A stretch of DNA of 64,000 nt from an uncultured Atopobium sp. (GTDB lineage: Bacteria > Actinomycetota > Coriobacteriia > Coriobacteriales > Atopobiaceae), in assembly GCA_916715765.1 (NCBI GenBank), contig CAKAPG010000006.1, positions 42,616 through 106,615 on the forward strand, read 5' to 3'. The notes under the pieces were generated by a model. The model was not told the DNA's origin, made no database searches, and saw only the letters and a list, made by a program, of their open reading frames with translations. The position numbers were made by a program, and so were the translations under genes. Below are positions 7,800 through 16,556 of the stretch, piece after piece (position 1 is the stretch's first letter; every line of letters starts with the position of its first letter).

Positions 7800-9998
7800 T
7801 TATGCGTCGTGGTGACGGCGTGGCTGTCTGCGCTCAGAGTTGCCGTTGTCGTTCTGACGACGTGGGCGACGCTCCTCGCGCTCCTTCTTTGGAGCGACCT
7901 GTGGTGCCTCTGGCTTATCAAGACGGTCAAGAGAAATCTTGCCCTTCTCGTCTACCTCAAGGACCTGAACCTTAACCTCGTCGCCAACAGCCAGGACATC
8001 CTCGATCTTCTCGACACGTCCCTGTGCAACGCGGGAAATGTGAAGCAGGCCGTCTTTGCCAGGAAGGAGCTCAACAAAAGCGCCGAATGGCTGGAGACCA
8101 ACAACGCGACCAGTGTACTCCTCGCCTACCTCTGGAACCTTAACAATAGCCTTGATGCGCTCTGCAGCAGCCTCGGCAGCACCGTTAGTACCAGCGATAA
8201 AGACGGTGCCATCCTCCTGGATGTCAACGGTTGCACCCGTATCCTCCTGGATACCGCGGATAACCTTGCCACCAGAGCCAATGACGTCGCGAATCTTATC
8301 GGTTGGGATAGAAAGCGAGATGATCTGTGGAGCGGTCTCTTTGGTCTCAGTACGAGGTGCAGGAATCTGCTCAAGCATCTTGTTCAGAATGAACATACGG
8401 CCCTCTTGAGCCTGGAGAAGTGCGCTGCGCAGAATCTCTGGAGTAAGACCAGTTGCCTTGTTGTCCATCTGCATTGCGGTAATACCCTTGGTGGTACCGC
8501 AGACCTTGAAGTCCATGTCGCCGAGGAAGTCCTCAAGACCCTGGATATCAGTAAGAACAACAGTCTTGCCGTTCTCCTGGATAAGACCCATTGCAACACC
8601 AGAAACAGGACGCTTTAGAGGAACGCCTGCATCCATAAGGGAAAGCGTAGAACCGCAGGTAGATGCCATGGAAGAAGAACCATTGGACTCCATTACCTCA
8701 GAGACAACGCGGATGGTGTAAGGGAACTCTTCCTCAGAAGGAATGACAGGCAGAAGTGCGCGCTCTGCAAGAGCTCCGTGACCAATCTCACGGCGCTTTG
8801 GACTGCCCATACGGCCAGTCTCACCGGTGCAGAATGGTGGGAAGTTGTAGTGGTGAATGTAGCGCTTGCCATCCATTGGCTCAATGGTGTCAAGACGCTG
8901 CCACTCGTTGAGCATGCCAAGCGTACAAATGGAGAGAACCTGAGTCTGACCACGCTGGAAAAGACCAGAGCCGTGAACAAGTGGCAGGTAATCAGGCTTG
9001 ACCATGATTGGACGGATCTCGTCTGCAACACGACCGTCAACGCGCTCGCCGGTCTCAACAACCATGACGCGCATAGCGTGCTTCTCAAGACCCTTGAGCT
9101 CAACGGCAATAGCGCGGCTCCAAAGCTCCTGCTCCTCCTCGGTGAACTGAGCCTTAATCTCGTCCATCAGGTCAGCAACCTTCTGCATACGGGACTGCTT
9201 GTCAGCATCCTTAAGAGCAGCGCTCATCTGATCATAATAAGCAAAGATACGGTCATGAACCTCAGCAATTGGCTCATCAAGGATGTACTCACGCTTGACG
9301 ATAGGGCCGTTAATCTCTTCCCACTTAGCAATAAACTTCTTCTGCTCCTCGCAAAATGCTGCAATTGCTTCCTGACCAAATGCCATAGCGGAGAGCATAT
9401 CCTCTTCGGAAATCTCATCTGCACCAGCCTCAAGCATGGAAATAAAGGTGGAAGAACCGCCAAGCTCAAGGTCAAGGTCAGAGTGATCGCGCTCTTCATA
9501 GGTTGGGTTAACTAGGAACTCGCCGGTATCAGCGTTGCGGCCAATACGAACGCACGCAAGTGGTCCCTCAAAAGGAACGCCACCAACGGCCAGAGCAGCA
9601 GAAGCGCCCATGACAGAGATGGTATCAACAGCGTTTACCTGATCAGCAACAAGAGAAGTTGCAACAATCTGAACCTCATTGCGGAAGCCATCTGGGAAGG
9701 ATGGGCGCAGAGGACGGTCAATCATACGAGCAGTAAGGGTTGCCTTCTCGGATGGACGAGCCTCACGCTTGAGATATCCACCAGGAACACGACCAACTGC
9801 GTACATTTTCTCAATAAAATCAACAGTCAGTGGGAAGAAGTCGTAATCCTTACGCTCCTTGGAAACCACTGCAGTGAGAAGTACGGTAGAATCGCCGCAC
9901 TTAACGATACAGGCACCTGTTGCCTGCTTTGCGAGCTCACCAGCCTCAAGGGTGTAGTGCTTACCATAGAGGTCAAATTCGTGAGTTACTTTAGTCAT
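7800..9998 (-). CDS. pnp: Polyribonucleotide nucleotidyltransferase (PNPase)
   Basis: A 732-residue phosphorolytic 3'-5' exoribonuclease. Two RNase PH-like cores are visible: the first starts FDLYGKHYTLEAG and contains KREARPSEKATL and IDRPLRPSFPDG; the second has GSGLFQRGQTQVLS and the MGSPKRREIGHGALAERAL region. A KH domain (IRDVIGSGGKVIRGIQEDTGA) and an S1 domain (EYTGRVVGLQPFGAFVELLPG) follow. The C-terminal tail is Arg/Asn-rich. AGAGGAAAG precedes the ATG. The rpsO-pnp order is the common bacterial arrangement. Confidence 0.97.
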   Translation of the reverse strand: MTKVTHEFDLYGKHYTLEAGELAKQATGACIVKCGDSTVLLTAVVSKERKDYDFFPLTVDFIEKMYAVGRVPGGYLKREARPSEKATLTARMIDRPLRPSFPDGFRNEVQIVATSLVADQVNAVDTISVMGASAALAVGGVPFEGPLACVRIGRNADTGEFLVNPTYEERDHSDLDLELGGSSTFISMLEAGADEISEEDMLSAMAFGQEAIAAFCEEQKKFIAKWEEINGPIVKREYILDEPIAEVHDRIFAYYDQMSAALKDADKQSRMQKVADLMDEIKAQFTEEEQELWSRAIAVELKGLEKHAMRVMVVETGERVDGRVADEIRPIMVKPDYLPLVHGSGLFQRGQTQVLSICTLGMLNEWQRLDTIEPMDGKRYIHHYNFPPFCTGETGRMGSPKRREIGHGALAERALLPVIPSEEEFPYTIRVVSEVMESNGSSSMASTCGSTLSLMDAGVPLKRPVSGVAMGLIQENGKTVVLTDIQGLEDFLGDMDFKVCGTTKGITAMQMDNKATGLTPEILRSALLQAQEGRMFILNKMLEQIPAPRTETKETAPQIISLSIPTDKIRDVIGSGGKVIRGIQEDTGATVDIQEDGTVFIAGTNGAAEAAAERIKAIVKVPEVGEEYTGRVVGLQPFGAFVELLPGKDGLLHISRVAQGRVEKIEDVLAVGDEVKVQVLEVDEKGKISLDRLDKPEAPQVAPKKEREERRPRRQNDNGNSERRQPRRHHDA

Positions 9999-10016
9999 TT
10001 CTTTCCTCTTCTATCT

Positions 10017-10038
10017 CCGTTTGCCCCATTGCAAACGG
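10017..10038 (-). promoter_or_regulatory. Hairpin in the pnp 5' leader
   Basis: An 8-bp perfect stem (CCGTTTGC and GCAAACGG) with a 6-base loop lies about 20 bases upstream of the pnp start codon, after the rpsO terminator. In E. coli PNPase controls its own mRNA through a leader stem; whether this hairpin does the same is an inference. Confidence 0.45.
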
Positions 10039-10052
10039 GCCTCAAACATAAA

Positions 10053-10070
10053 GGGCGCCAGACGGCGCCC
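10053..10070 (-). terminator. Terminator between rpsO and pnp
   Basis: A 7-bp all-GC stem (GGGCGCC/GGCGCCC) with a 4-base loop, followed on the minus strand by TTTATGTTT, starts 12 bp after the rpsO stop. It is a typical rho-independent signal and probably allows partial read-through into pnp. Confidence 0.75.
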
Positions 10071-10082
10071 TAAAAAGCCAAC

Positions 10083-10361
10083 TTACTGGATGTTGTCGCG
10101 GATACCCAGGGAAGCAATAAGAGTACGGTACTCTTCAATGTCGTTCGACTTGATGTAAGAAAGAAGACGACGACGCTTACCAACGAGCATCAGAAGACCA
10201 CGACGAGTGTGGAAGTCCTTCTGGTGGGACTTCATGTGGTCGGTGAGCTGACGAATACGCTCAGTAAGAAGAGCAACCTGAACCTGTGCGGAACCGGAGT
10301 CCTTCTCGTCCTTGCCGTACTGCTTGATGAGCTCAGCCTTACGATCCTTAGTTACTGCCAT
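10083..10361 (-). CDS. rpsO: 30S ribosomal protein S15
   Basis: A 92-residue primary 16S rRNA-binding protein of the small subunit. It contains the conserved S15 core: QVALLTERIRQLTDHMKSH, HTRRGLLMLVGKRRRLL and a closing YRTLIASLGIR. Normal length is about 89 residues. An AAAGGCGG ribosome site lies 6 bases before the ATG at 10361. It is monocistronic or weakly linked to pnp through the terminator between them. Confidence 0.97.
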   Translation of the reverse strand: MAVTKDRKAELIKQYGKDEKDSGSAQVQVALLTERIRQLTDHMKSHQKDFHTRRGLLMLVGKRRRLLSYIKSNDIEEYRTLIASLGIRDNIQ

Positions 10362-10450
10362 AATAAACCGCCTTTCGCGTTGAATACTCCTTGTACTGAG
10401 AAGGTAGCCGGCAGTGACTAGCCCCTAAGAACAAGGAAATAACCTACAAG
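10362..10450 (-). promoter_or_regulatory. Structured rpsO leader, possible S15 autoregulatory site
   Basis: The rpsO leader can form a stem with CCTTGT/ACAAGG arms (about 10390-10437) enclosing an inner GGCTAG/CTACC hairpin, ending close to the ribosome site. S15 represses its own translation through leader structures in several bacterial groups. No primary motif match is claimed; only the nested pairing was seen. Confidence 0.3.
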
Positions 10451-10496
10451 AGGATACCAGTTACTGGTGAACTTTGCTAGTAAAAATCCACTTCAA

Positions 10497-11246
10497 CTAG
10501 ATACTCAGCAGAAATTCAAATGCCTTGAGACGCGCCTCAAGGTGTGTGGCTGCCCAAATATGCGCGCTTGTGAGCAAAAAGAGCGCAGTTTCTGGAGCAA
10601 TCTCGGCAACAATAAGCTGGTCAAAGGTAAGTTTCAGAAGCGACGATAACCACGAGAGCTCAAGTGGAGTTACCTCAATGGCTCCCTCAATCTCATGCGC
10701 ACAACTTCCACACAATGCACCGCCAGCAGCTGGCGAGAAGTACGTTAGAGCTTCATCTCCACAGGCAATGCACGATTCCAACTCAGGGCGCCAGCCTTCA
10801 TGTGCCAAAACCTTAAACACGTATGCGGCAACGACAAGATCTAAGTGTTTCTCGTCATCTACTTCTTCACAGGCTCTGAGAGCGCGAGAAAGCAGCGGAT
10901 AGAGAAACGCGTCCTCAATGCCATCAATGCACGAAAGGCGTGCAACCTCGCAGATTGCCGACGCAGCTGCTACCTTAGAGAGATCTCCGCGCAGCGATGC
11001 GTGCGGCTCAAGCAAGATTGCCTCGGACAAGATGTCAAGCGAACGACCTTCTGCCAGCAGTACGTCTAGCTCACAAAACAGTTCAACGCGAGCAGCAAAG
11101 CGGCCGCCTGGCTTTCTAGCACCCTTGGCGACAGCGCGACGCTCTTCTCCTGAATCGGAAAGCATAGTTAAGATGAGATCTTGCTCAGCAAGTTTTGTTC
11201 TATCAAGCACAATTGCTTTAAGACGAGAGGTCTTTCTACCAGGCAC
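10497..11246 (-). CDS. recO: DNA repair protein RecO
   Basis: A 249-residue recombination mediator of the RecFOR pathway that loads RecA. The N-terminal OB-fold starts PGRKTSRLKAIVLDRTKLAEQD, and a zinc-type cysteine set (CIACGDEAL, then CGSCA) sits in the C-terminal half around residues 150-180. The start is GTG at 11246, 2 bp after the era stop, with GAGGA inside the end of era, so the two are translationally coupled. Confidence 0.93.
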   Translation of the reverse strand: MPGRKTSRLKAIVLDRTKLAEQDLILTMLSDSGEERRAVAKGARKPGGRFAARVELFCELDVLLAEGRSLDILSEAILLEPHASLRGDLSKVAAASAICEVARLSCIDGIEDAFLYPLLSRALRACEEVDDEKHLDLVVAAYVFKVLAHEGWRPELESCIACGDEALTYFSPAAGGALCGSCAHEIEGAIEVTPLELSWLSSLLKLTFDQLIVAEIAPETALFLLTSAHIWAATHLEARLKAFEFLLSI

Positions 11247-11248
11247 AA

Positions 11249-12187
11249 CTAGTCCTCAGTTGAGTAACCTAGGCGCTTAATCTCATTGGCATCACGTCTC
11301 CAGAGAGGCTGAACGCGCACCTGCAGGTCAAGATAAACCTTGCGACCAAACAGTTTCTCTAGATCTTTTCTAGCCTCAACGCCAACACGCTTAATCATAG
11401 AGCCACCCTGGCCGACAACGATGCCCTTTTGTCCTTCTCGCTCAACCAAAATGGTGGCAGAAATGGATAAGTGACCGTCAGTTGCTACCTCATAGGAATC
11501 ACAAACAACGGCAACGGAATGGGGAACTTCCTGACGAAGGTTCAGCAAAAGCTTCTCGCGAACAAACTCTGCTACCAGGTCTTCTGGCAATGCGTCAGTC
11601 TCCATGTCCTCTGGGAACCACATGGGACCCTCAGGAAGATGTTCTGAAACAAGCGCAATAAATGCCTGGATATTGAAGTCTTCTGGAGCAGAAACAACAA
11701 GCACGTCATCGAAGCGCGCAAGAGCCTGTGCGGCCTCAAGTTGCTCTGTTACTTGCTCTGGAGTTGCAATGTCAGCCTTGGTAATAACCAGCAGCTTAAA
11801 GGCAGCATGCGCCTGCTCAACATGATTGGCAACCCATTCATCTCCACGACCAACAGGCTTGGTAGCATCAATCAAAAAAGCAATGACATCAGCGTCATTA
11901 AGCTCTCCGAGCGCTGCCTTGTTGAGCTCTTTTCCAAGAGCGTCTTTGGGCTTGTGGAGGCCTGGAGTATCTACAATGACCAGCTGGGAGTTCTCACCGT
12001 TCACCACTGCCCTGAAGCGACGTCGTGTTGTCTGGGCAACAGGGCTTGCAATAGCTACTTTCTGGCCCATGCAAGCATTTAACAGTGTGGACTTACCAAC
12101 ACTTGGACGACCAACTAAAGCAACAAAACCGCTCCTAAATGGAGTGGTCTCAGATGTAGTGTTTTCAGAAACTGAATTGGCGGTCAT
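11249..12187 (-). CDS. era: GTPase Era
   Basis: A 312-residue ribosome-biogenesis GTPase that binds the 3' end of 16S rRNA. G1 is GRPSVGKS, G3 is DTPGLHKP and G4 is TKAD. The C-terminal KH domain contains KGIVVGQGGSMIKRVG and ends DANEIKRLGYS. A GGAGG site is 5 bases before the ATG. The ybeY-dgkA-era-recO order is a widely conserved operon. Confidence 0.96.
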   Translation of the reverse strand: MTANSVSENTTSETTPFRSGFVALVGRPSVGKSTLLNACMGQKVAIASPVAQTTRRRFRAVVNGENSQLVIVDTPGLHKPKDALGKELNKAALGELNDADVIAFLIDATKPVGRGDEWVANHVEQAHAAFKLLVITKADIATPEQVTEQLEAAQALARFDDVLVVSAPEDFNIQAFIALVSEHLPEGPMWFPEDMETDALPEDLVAEFVREKLLLNLRQEVPHSVAVVCDSYEVATDGHLSISATILVEREGQKGIVVGQGGSMIKRVGVEARKDLEKLFGRKVYLDLQVRVQPLWRRDANEIKRLGYSTED

Positions 12188-12199
12188 ATGTCCTCCAAC

Positions 12200-12577
12200 T
12201 TACCAATGAAAAATTGCACGCGAGAAAATCAAAAGTCCTATAAGGGCTGCAGTAATACTAATGCAGCATGAGGCAGCTGCCGCAATATCTTTAGCTTTAC
12301 CAGCCATAGGATGAAACTCTGGAGAAACCAGATCTACCACGGTTTCTATTGCTGTATTGAGAAGTTCTGTGGTTAAAACCGCACCAATACAAGCAAGAAC
12401 AAGAGCCCAGCTCACAGCGTCTAAACCAACAAACAATCCCACCACCACGGTTACTGCAGCAGCAACTGCCATACGACGCAAGTTTGCTTCCTGAGCAAAT
12501 GCTTGGCGAGCGCCCTGTAGTGCAAAGAGAAGGCCCCGCTTAAAGCTTGGATGTCTGCCCTTAGATCCCGGAATCAT
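12200..12577 (-). CDS. dgkA: Diacylglycerol kinase family protein (DgkA-type, probable undecaprenol kinase)
   Basis: A 125-residue integral membrane kinase. The diagnostic segment LNTAIETVVDLVSPEFHP followed by AGKAKDIAAAA matches the DgkA active-site helix. Three membrane helices are expected and visible. In Gram-positive bacteria this family mainly phosphorylates undecaprenol for lipid-carrier recycling, so that substrate is likely. Its ATG shares one base with the ybeY stop (TAATG), indicating coupling. Confidence 0.9.
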   Translation of the reverse strand: MIPGSKGRHPSFKRGLLFALQGARQAFAQEANLRRMAVAAAVTVVVGLFVGLDAVSWALVLACIGAVLTTELLNTAIETVVDLVSPEFHPMAGKAKDIAAAASCCISITAALIGLLIFSRAIFHW

Positions 12578-13086
12578 TACTCGTCAATCCCCTCACGGTG
12601 GCGAGTCAATACAACTGGCTCAATAGTCCTATCCGTTGAAAGCAGAGCAACAAGAGCGTCTTCACGAGCTTCCATAATCTCTGCCTCATCATCTTCAATA
12701 TGGTCATATCCAAGCAGGTGAAGCATGGCATGAACAAGCATGAGCCTAAACTCATCTGCCTCCGTAGTGCCATATTCTTTTGCCTGACGTGCAATAAAGT
12801 TAGGAGCCAGAATAATATCTCCCAGCTCACACATCTCACCAGGAGCTAAATCTGGATCATCAGGGCGTTCTACCTCAAGTGAAATAACGTCAGTGGGTGC
12901 ATTTTTTTCTCGCCACTCAAGGTTTACCTGCTGAATCTCTGCATCACTGACTACAGAAATGGAGACGGTACAGGGGCGCTCTACACCCTCTTCAGAGAGT
13001 ACGAGGTTGCAATCGGCTTCAATCTCTTCCACAGAAATTGGGCACTCGACGCCTTCTTCGATTACAATGTCATACTCGTTAACCAC
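12577..13086 (-). CDS. ybeY: Endoribonuclease YbeY (rRNA maturation factor)
   Basis: A 169-residue single-strand endoribonuclease in 16S rRNA 3' maturation and ribosome quality control. The metal-binding signature H-x3-H-x5-H is present as HAMLHLLGYDH, preceded by LGDIILAPNFIARQAKEYG. The start is GTG at 13086, 1 bp after the phoH stop, with GGGGAG 4 bases upstream. It sits between phoH and dgkA, the usual order. Confidence 0.95.
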   Translation of the reverse strand: MVNEYDIVIEEGVECPISVEEIEADCNLVLSEEGVERPCTVSISVVSDAEIQQVNLEWREKNAPTDVISLEVERPDDPDLAPGEMCELGDIILAPNFIARQAKEYGTTEADEFRLMLVHAMLHLLGYDHIEDDEAEIMEAREDALVALLSTDRTIEPVVLTRHREGIDE

Positions 13087-13087
13087 G

Positions 13088-14047
13088 TTACTCCCCTAGC
13101 TGTTTTTTCTCATACGCAGTGTATGCATCAACTATCTTACCAACCAACGTGTGGCGAACAATATCATTTCTATCTAAATCAACAAAAGCAACGTCTTCCA
13201 GGTTACCCAACACCTGTCGAGCAACGTCCAAACCGCTTCTTCCTACAAGATCTCGCTGTGTTGCATCACCAGTTATCACAAACTTTGACGAGAAACCCAA
13301 TCGAGTAAGAAACATCTTCATCTGCTCAGGGGTGGTGTTTTGAGCCTCATCCAAAATGACAAACGCATCGTTCATGGTACGACCACGCATAAATGCAAGC
13401 GGAGCAATCTCAACAATTCCCTGTTCAATAAGGTTATTTGCATACTCCATGGAGGTCATATCAAAGAGGGCGTCATAGAGCGGTCTAATGTAGGGATCAA
13501 GCTTCTCTTGAAGTGTTCCCGGGAGAAAACCAAGAGACTCTCCCGCTTCTACAACAGGTCTTACCAGCACAATTCTGCTAATTTGCTGAGATGTTAAAGC
13601 GGCAAGCGCCATAGCAACTGCCAGATACGTTTTACCAGTTCCCGCAGGACCGATGCCAAAGGTAATGGAGTTGTTTGCTATTGCCTTTGTATACTCAATT
13701 TGACCTTGTGTTTTAGGCTGAATAGCTTTTCCCTTATGGGTTACAAACAGTGTTCGTGTGCCTGTTTGCTCTAAGCTGGCGTTTCTTTTTGTGCTATCAA
13801 GCAGAAGCTTTACATCTTCCAGCGTTGGCCTAGATCCTGATTCAACCATTTGAATCAGGTGAGAAAAAATGAGCGTTAATTGCTCAATTTCTTGAGAAGT
13901 TCCCGACAAAAAGATGGCTTTACCTCTGACTGAAATAAGAGCCGCACATGACGATTCGATTTCTCTGAGCAAACTATCAGCAGGACCTGTCAGATACAGA
14001 GGGTCCACTGAATCAGGAATAGTTAAGCGAATCTGTGTTGGCTCCAT
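13088..14047 (-). CDS. phoH: PhoH-family ATPase (PhoH-like)
   Basis: A 319-residue cytoplasmic ATPase related to the helicase superfamily-1 core. Walker A is GPAGTGKTYLA and Walker B is AFVILDEAQNTTPEQMK, both PhoH signatures. The biochemical role is unclear; conserved linkage to ybeY suggests RNA metabolism. GGGGG lies just before the ATG. The mtaB stop is 11 bp upstream. Confidence 0.93.
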   Translation of the reverse strand: MEPTQIRLTIPDSVDPLYLTGPADSLLREIESSCAALISVRGKAIFLSGTSQEIEQLTLIFSHLIQMVESGSRPTLEDVKLLLDSTKRNASLEQTGTRTLFVTHKGKAIQPKTQGQIEYTKAIANNSITFGIGPAGTGKTYLAVAMALAALTSQQISRIVLVRPVVEAGESLGFLPGTLQEKLDPYIRPLYDALFDMTSMEYANNLIEQGIVEIAPLAFMRGRTMNDAFVILDEAQNTTPEQMKMFLTRLGFSSKFVITGDATQRDLVGRSGLDVARQVLGNLEDVAFVDLDRNDIVRHTLVGKIVDAYTAYEKKQLGE

Positions 14048-14058
14048 GTTCCCCCAAT

Positions 14059-15330
14059 TTATAAACGAGTAGCTTTTAGTGTTCCATTAGGTAAAACTTC
14101 ATCAAAGCGCATAGCGATAAGTTCATCAAGTTCAATAGTAGGATCAACCTGGACATCAAAAAGACCGCCAGAAATTCCCCTACCAGGATACTGTACCACC
14201 ACATTATCGCAGGTACCAACAAGCTTCTTAGCAGCATCAAAGCGCATAGCATTACCCAGATCACGCATTTTCTTTGCGCGCTCAGCCATCACCTTTGGAT
14301 CTACCTGATTTGGAGCGGTAGCCGCAGGAGTTCCAGGTCGCTTGGAGTACCTAAATACGTGCATCTTTGAAAAGCCTATCTGACGACAAAACTCAAACGA
14401 CTCTTCAAATTCTTTATCAGTTTCTCCAGGGAAACCAACAATAAGGTCTGTTCCCAACGCAATAGTTGGCAGTACCGAACGAGCTTCCTCAACAGCCTTG
14501 CGATAAAGCTCTGTCCTATACACCCTGCCCATACGAGCAAGCGTAGCGTCACATCCGGACTGAAGGCAGATGTGCAAGAAAGGTGCAATTCTTCCGTTGG
14601 AAGCAGCAATAACCTCTACTAAACGAGCATTTACATCAGGTGGCTCAAGAGAAGAAAGCCTGAGGCGGCCTACCTCTGTTTTTTCAAGCACATACTCGAG
14701 AAGGTCTGGGAGCCTGAGGGTCTTCTTGCCCTCATCCTCAAGTTGAGCTTTATAGCTGCCAAGATTAATTCCCGTAAGGACAACCTCTTGAGCTCCCCTG
14801 CTCATAGCATCTTTTACCTGCGAAACAACCTCACGAGGATCAAGGGATTTTCCCGCACCGCGCGCCTTCCAGACAATGCAGAAGGTGCAGCGATTGTCGC
14901 AACCATCTTGAATCTTGATACCAGGGCGCGTGCGGCCTGTTGGAGTTGGCTTGGAGATAACAAGTCCGTCGTCGCTTACAGATTCTGGAGCAAAGCCTAG
15001 CTCTTCAAGAACTCTATCTGCAACTTTGTCCTTCTCGGGCTCTACCACAACGTTAGGAGCAAGCGAGGCAAGCTCGTCAGCAAAAAGACTTGCAACACAA
15101 CCCGTTGCAACTACAAGAGGAGCTCCTGGCATAAGCGCTGCTTTACGTACAGCTTTTCTCGTCTTAGCCTCAGCTTCTGCAGTGACGGCACACGTGTTGA
15201 TGACAATGGCTTGAGCTTCATCTTCTTCAACAATGCGACATCCCATGCGGAGCAGAGAATCCGCCATTAAATCAAGCTCAACGCGATTTACCCTACATCC
15301 AAGATTTATGAGTGCAATACCATGAGCCAT
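14059..15330 (-). CDS. mtaB: tRNA t6A37 methylthiotransferase MtaB
   Basis: A 423-residue radical-SAM enzyme that converts t6A37 to ms2t6A37 in tRNAs reading ANN codons. The N-terminal UPF0004 domain begins ALINLGCRVNRVELDLM, a signature separating MtaB from MiaB and RimO. The radical-SAM cluster is DGCDNRCTFCIVWKARG (C-x3-C-x2-C), and a TRAM-like end follows. The ATG overlaps the dnaJ stop (TAATG). Confidence 0.93.
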   Translation of the reverse strand: MAHGIALINLGCRVNRVELDLMADSLLRMGCRIVEEDEAQAIVINTCAVTAEAEAKTRKAVRKAALMPGAPLVVATGCVASLFADELASLAPNVVVEPEKDKVADRVLEELGFAPESVSDDGLVISKPTPTGRTRPGIKIQDGCDNRCTFCIVWKARGAGKSLDPREVVSQVKDAMSRGAQEVVLTGINLGSYKAQLEDEGKKTLRLPDLLEYVLEKTEVGRLRLSSLEPPDVNARLVEVIAASNGRIAPFLHICLQSGCDATLARMGRVYRTELYRKAVEEARSVLPTIALGTDLIVGFPGETDKEFEESFEFCRQIGFSKMHVFRYSKRPGTPAATAPNQVDPKVMAERAKKMRDLGNAMRFDAAKKLVGTCDNVVVQYPGRGISGGLFDVQVDPTIELDELIAMRFDEVLPNGTLKATRL

Positions 15331-16523
15331 TAGCGCCTCTTCTTGGAAGTCTTTTTGGCGTTCTTATGTTTGTGATCTGAAGAATCTCTGCCTTCAGATT
15401 GAGCGGCGTGTGACTCATCTTGAGTTTCTTGAGCGCCACTTTGTTTGCGCTCATCAATAAGGGAGGTGATCGTCTCTAACTGTTCTTTAGTCAGTCCAGT
15501 TGAAGTCTCAATGTGAACCAAAACGTAAAGGTTGCCACGTGCCTTAGTGTGCAAGCGAGGCATACCTTTACCAGCTACACTCAGTTGCTGACCATACTTA
15601 CATCCGGCTGGAATAGCAATCTCAATAGTTTCATCTTTGATAATACCGTCAATGGTCACGGTAGTACCAACAATTGCCTCAAGGGAATCAACGCTCACTG
15701 AGGTAAAGAGGTCGTCTCCCCTGCGCTCAAAATCTTTATGCTGGGAAACCTCAATGGTTACGATAAGGTCACCAGAGGTATCACCTCTAACGCCCGCCTC
15801 ACCTTTACCGGCAATGGAAATTGACTGGCCAGAATGAACGCCTGCTGGAATTTCAACGGAAACACGCTCGTGATCAGGAGTTCTTCCCTGACCTCCACAG
15901 GTCTCACACGCGTGCTCAACCTTCTTGCCTGTTCCTTGACACTCTGGACAAACTGTCTGAGACTGCATTTGGCCAAAGACAGTATTTTGAACCTGAACTA
16001 CCGTGCCCGTTCCGTGACAGCGTGGACAGTCTTCGATTTTTCCGCCCTCACCAAGACCAGTGCCGTTGCAGTCATCGCAGGTAGAAAGTCTGTTGTACGA
16101 GATAGTTTTTGTAACTCCGGCTGCGGCTTCTTCCAGCGTAATAGACAGTCTGATACCCATATCACTACCACGAGTGCGCTGAGCAGCGCCTCGGCCACCA
16201 TGGCTGCCACCAAAGAAGGAATCAAAGATATCTCCAAAGCCACCAAAACCGCCGCCAAAGATATCTGACATATCCACATAGCCGCCGCCAAAACCAGATG
16301 GACCATTAGGATCGCCATAACGGTCATAGTTGGCTCGCTTTTGCTCATCTGAAAGTACAGAATAAGCTTCGTTTACCTCTTTGAACTTTTCTTCTGCATG
16401 AGGGTCATCAGAAACATCAGGGTGCAGCTTTCTTGCAAGCTTTAGAAAAGCTCGCTTGATAGTTTTTTGATCTGCATCACGAGCAACATCTAAGAGCTCG
16501 TAGAAGTCTTTCTTCTCTGCCAC
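15330..16523 (-). CDS. dnaJ: Chaperone DnaJ
   Basis: A 397-residue class I J-protein and DnaK partner. It has a J domain (DFYELLDVARDADQKTIKRA, with HPD in KLHPDVSDD), a Gly/Phe-rich stretch (GGGFGGFGDIFDSFFGG), four zinc-finger repeats (CDDCNGTG, CPRCHGTG, CPECQGTG, CETCGGQG) and both C-terminal substrate-binding domains. The tail is Lys/Asp/Ser/Gln-rich. The start is GTG at 16523 with GGGGAG about 11 bases upstream. It is unlinked to dnaK or grpE here and sits 33 bp downstream of a second DnaJ gene. Confidence 0.95.
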   Translation of the reverse strand: MAEKKDFYELLDVARDADQKTIKRAFLKLARKLHPDVSDDPHAEEKFKEVNEAYSVLSDEQKRANYDRYGDPNGPSGFGGGYVDMSDIFGGGFGGFGDIFDSFFGGSHGGRGAAQRTRGSDMGIRLSITLEEAAAGVTKTISYNRLSTCDDCNGTGLGEGGKIEDCPRCHGTGTVVQVQNTVFGQMQSQTVCPECQGTGKKVEHACETCGGQGRTPDHERVSVEIPAGVHSGQSISIAGKGEAGVRGDTSGDLIVTIEVSQHKDFERRGDDLFTSVSVDSLEAIVGTTVTIDGIIKDETIEIAIPAGCKYGQQLSVAGKGMPRLHTKARGNLYVLVHIETSTGLTKEQLETITSLIDERKQSGAQETQDESHAAQSEGRDSSDHKHKNAKKTSKKRR

Positions 16524-16556
16524 GCTTACTAACTCTCCCCTTGTAAAACCTAAAAC

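Noticed and set aside
7632..8618. A 328-codon plus-strand open frame opposite pnp
   Set aside because: It runs through the pnp terminator and the KH/S1 region in antisense and resembles no known protein.
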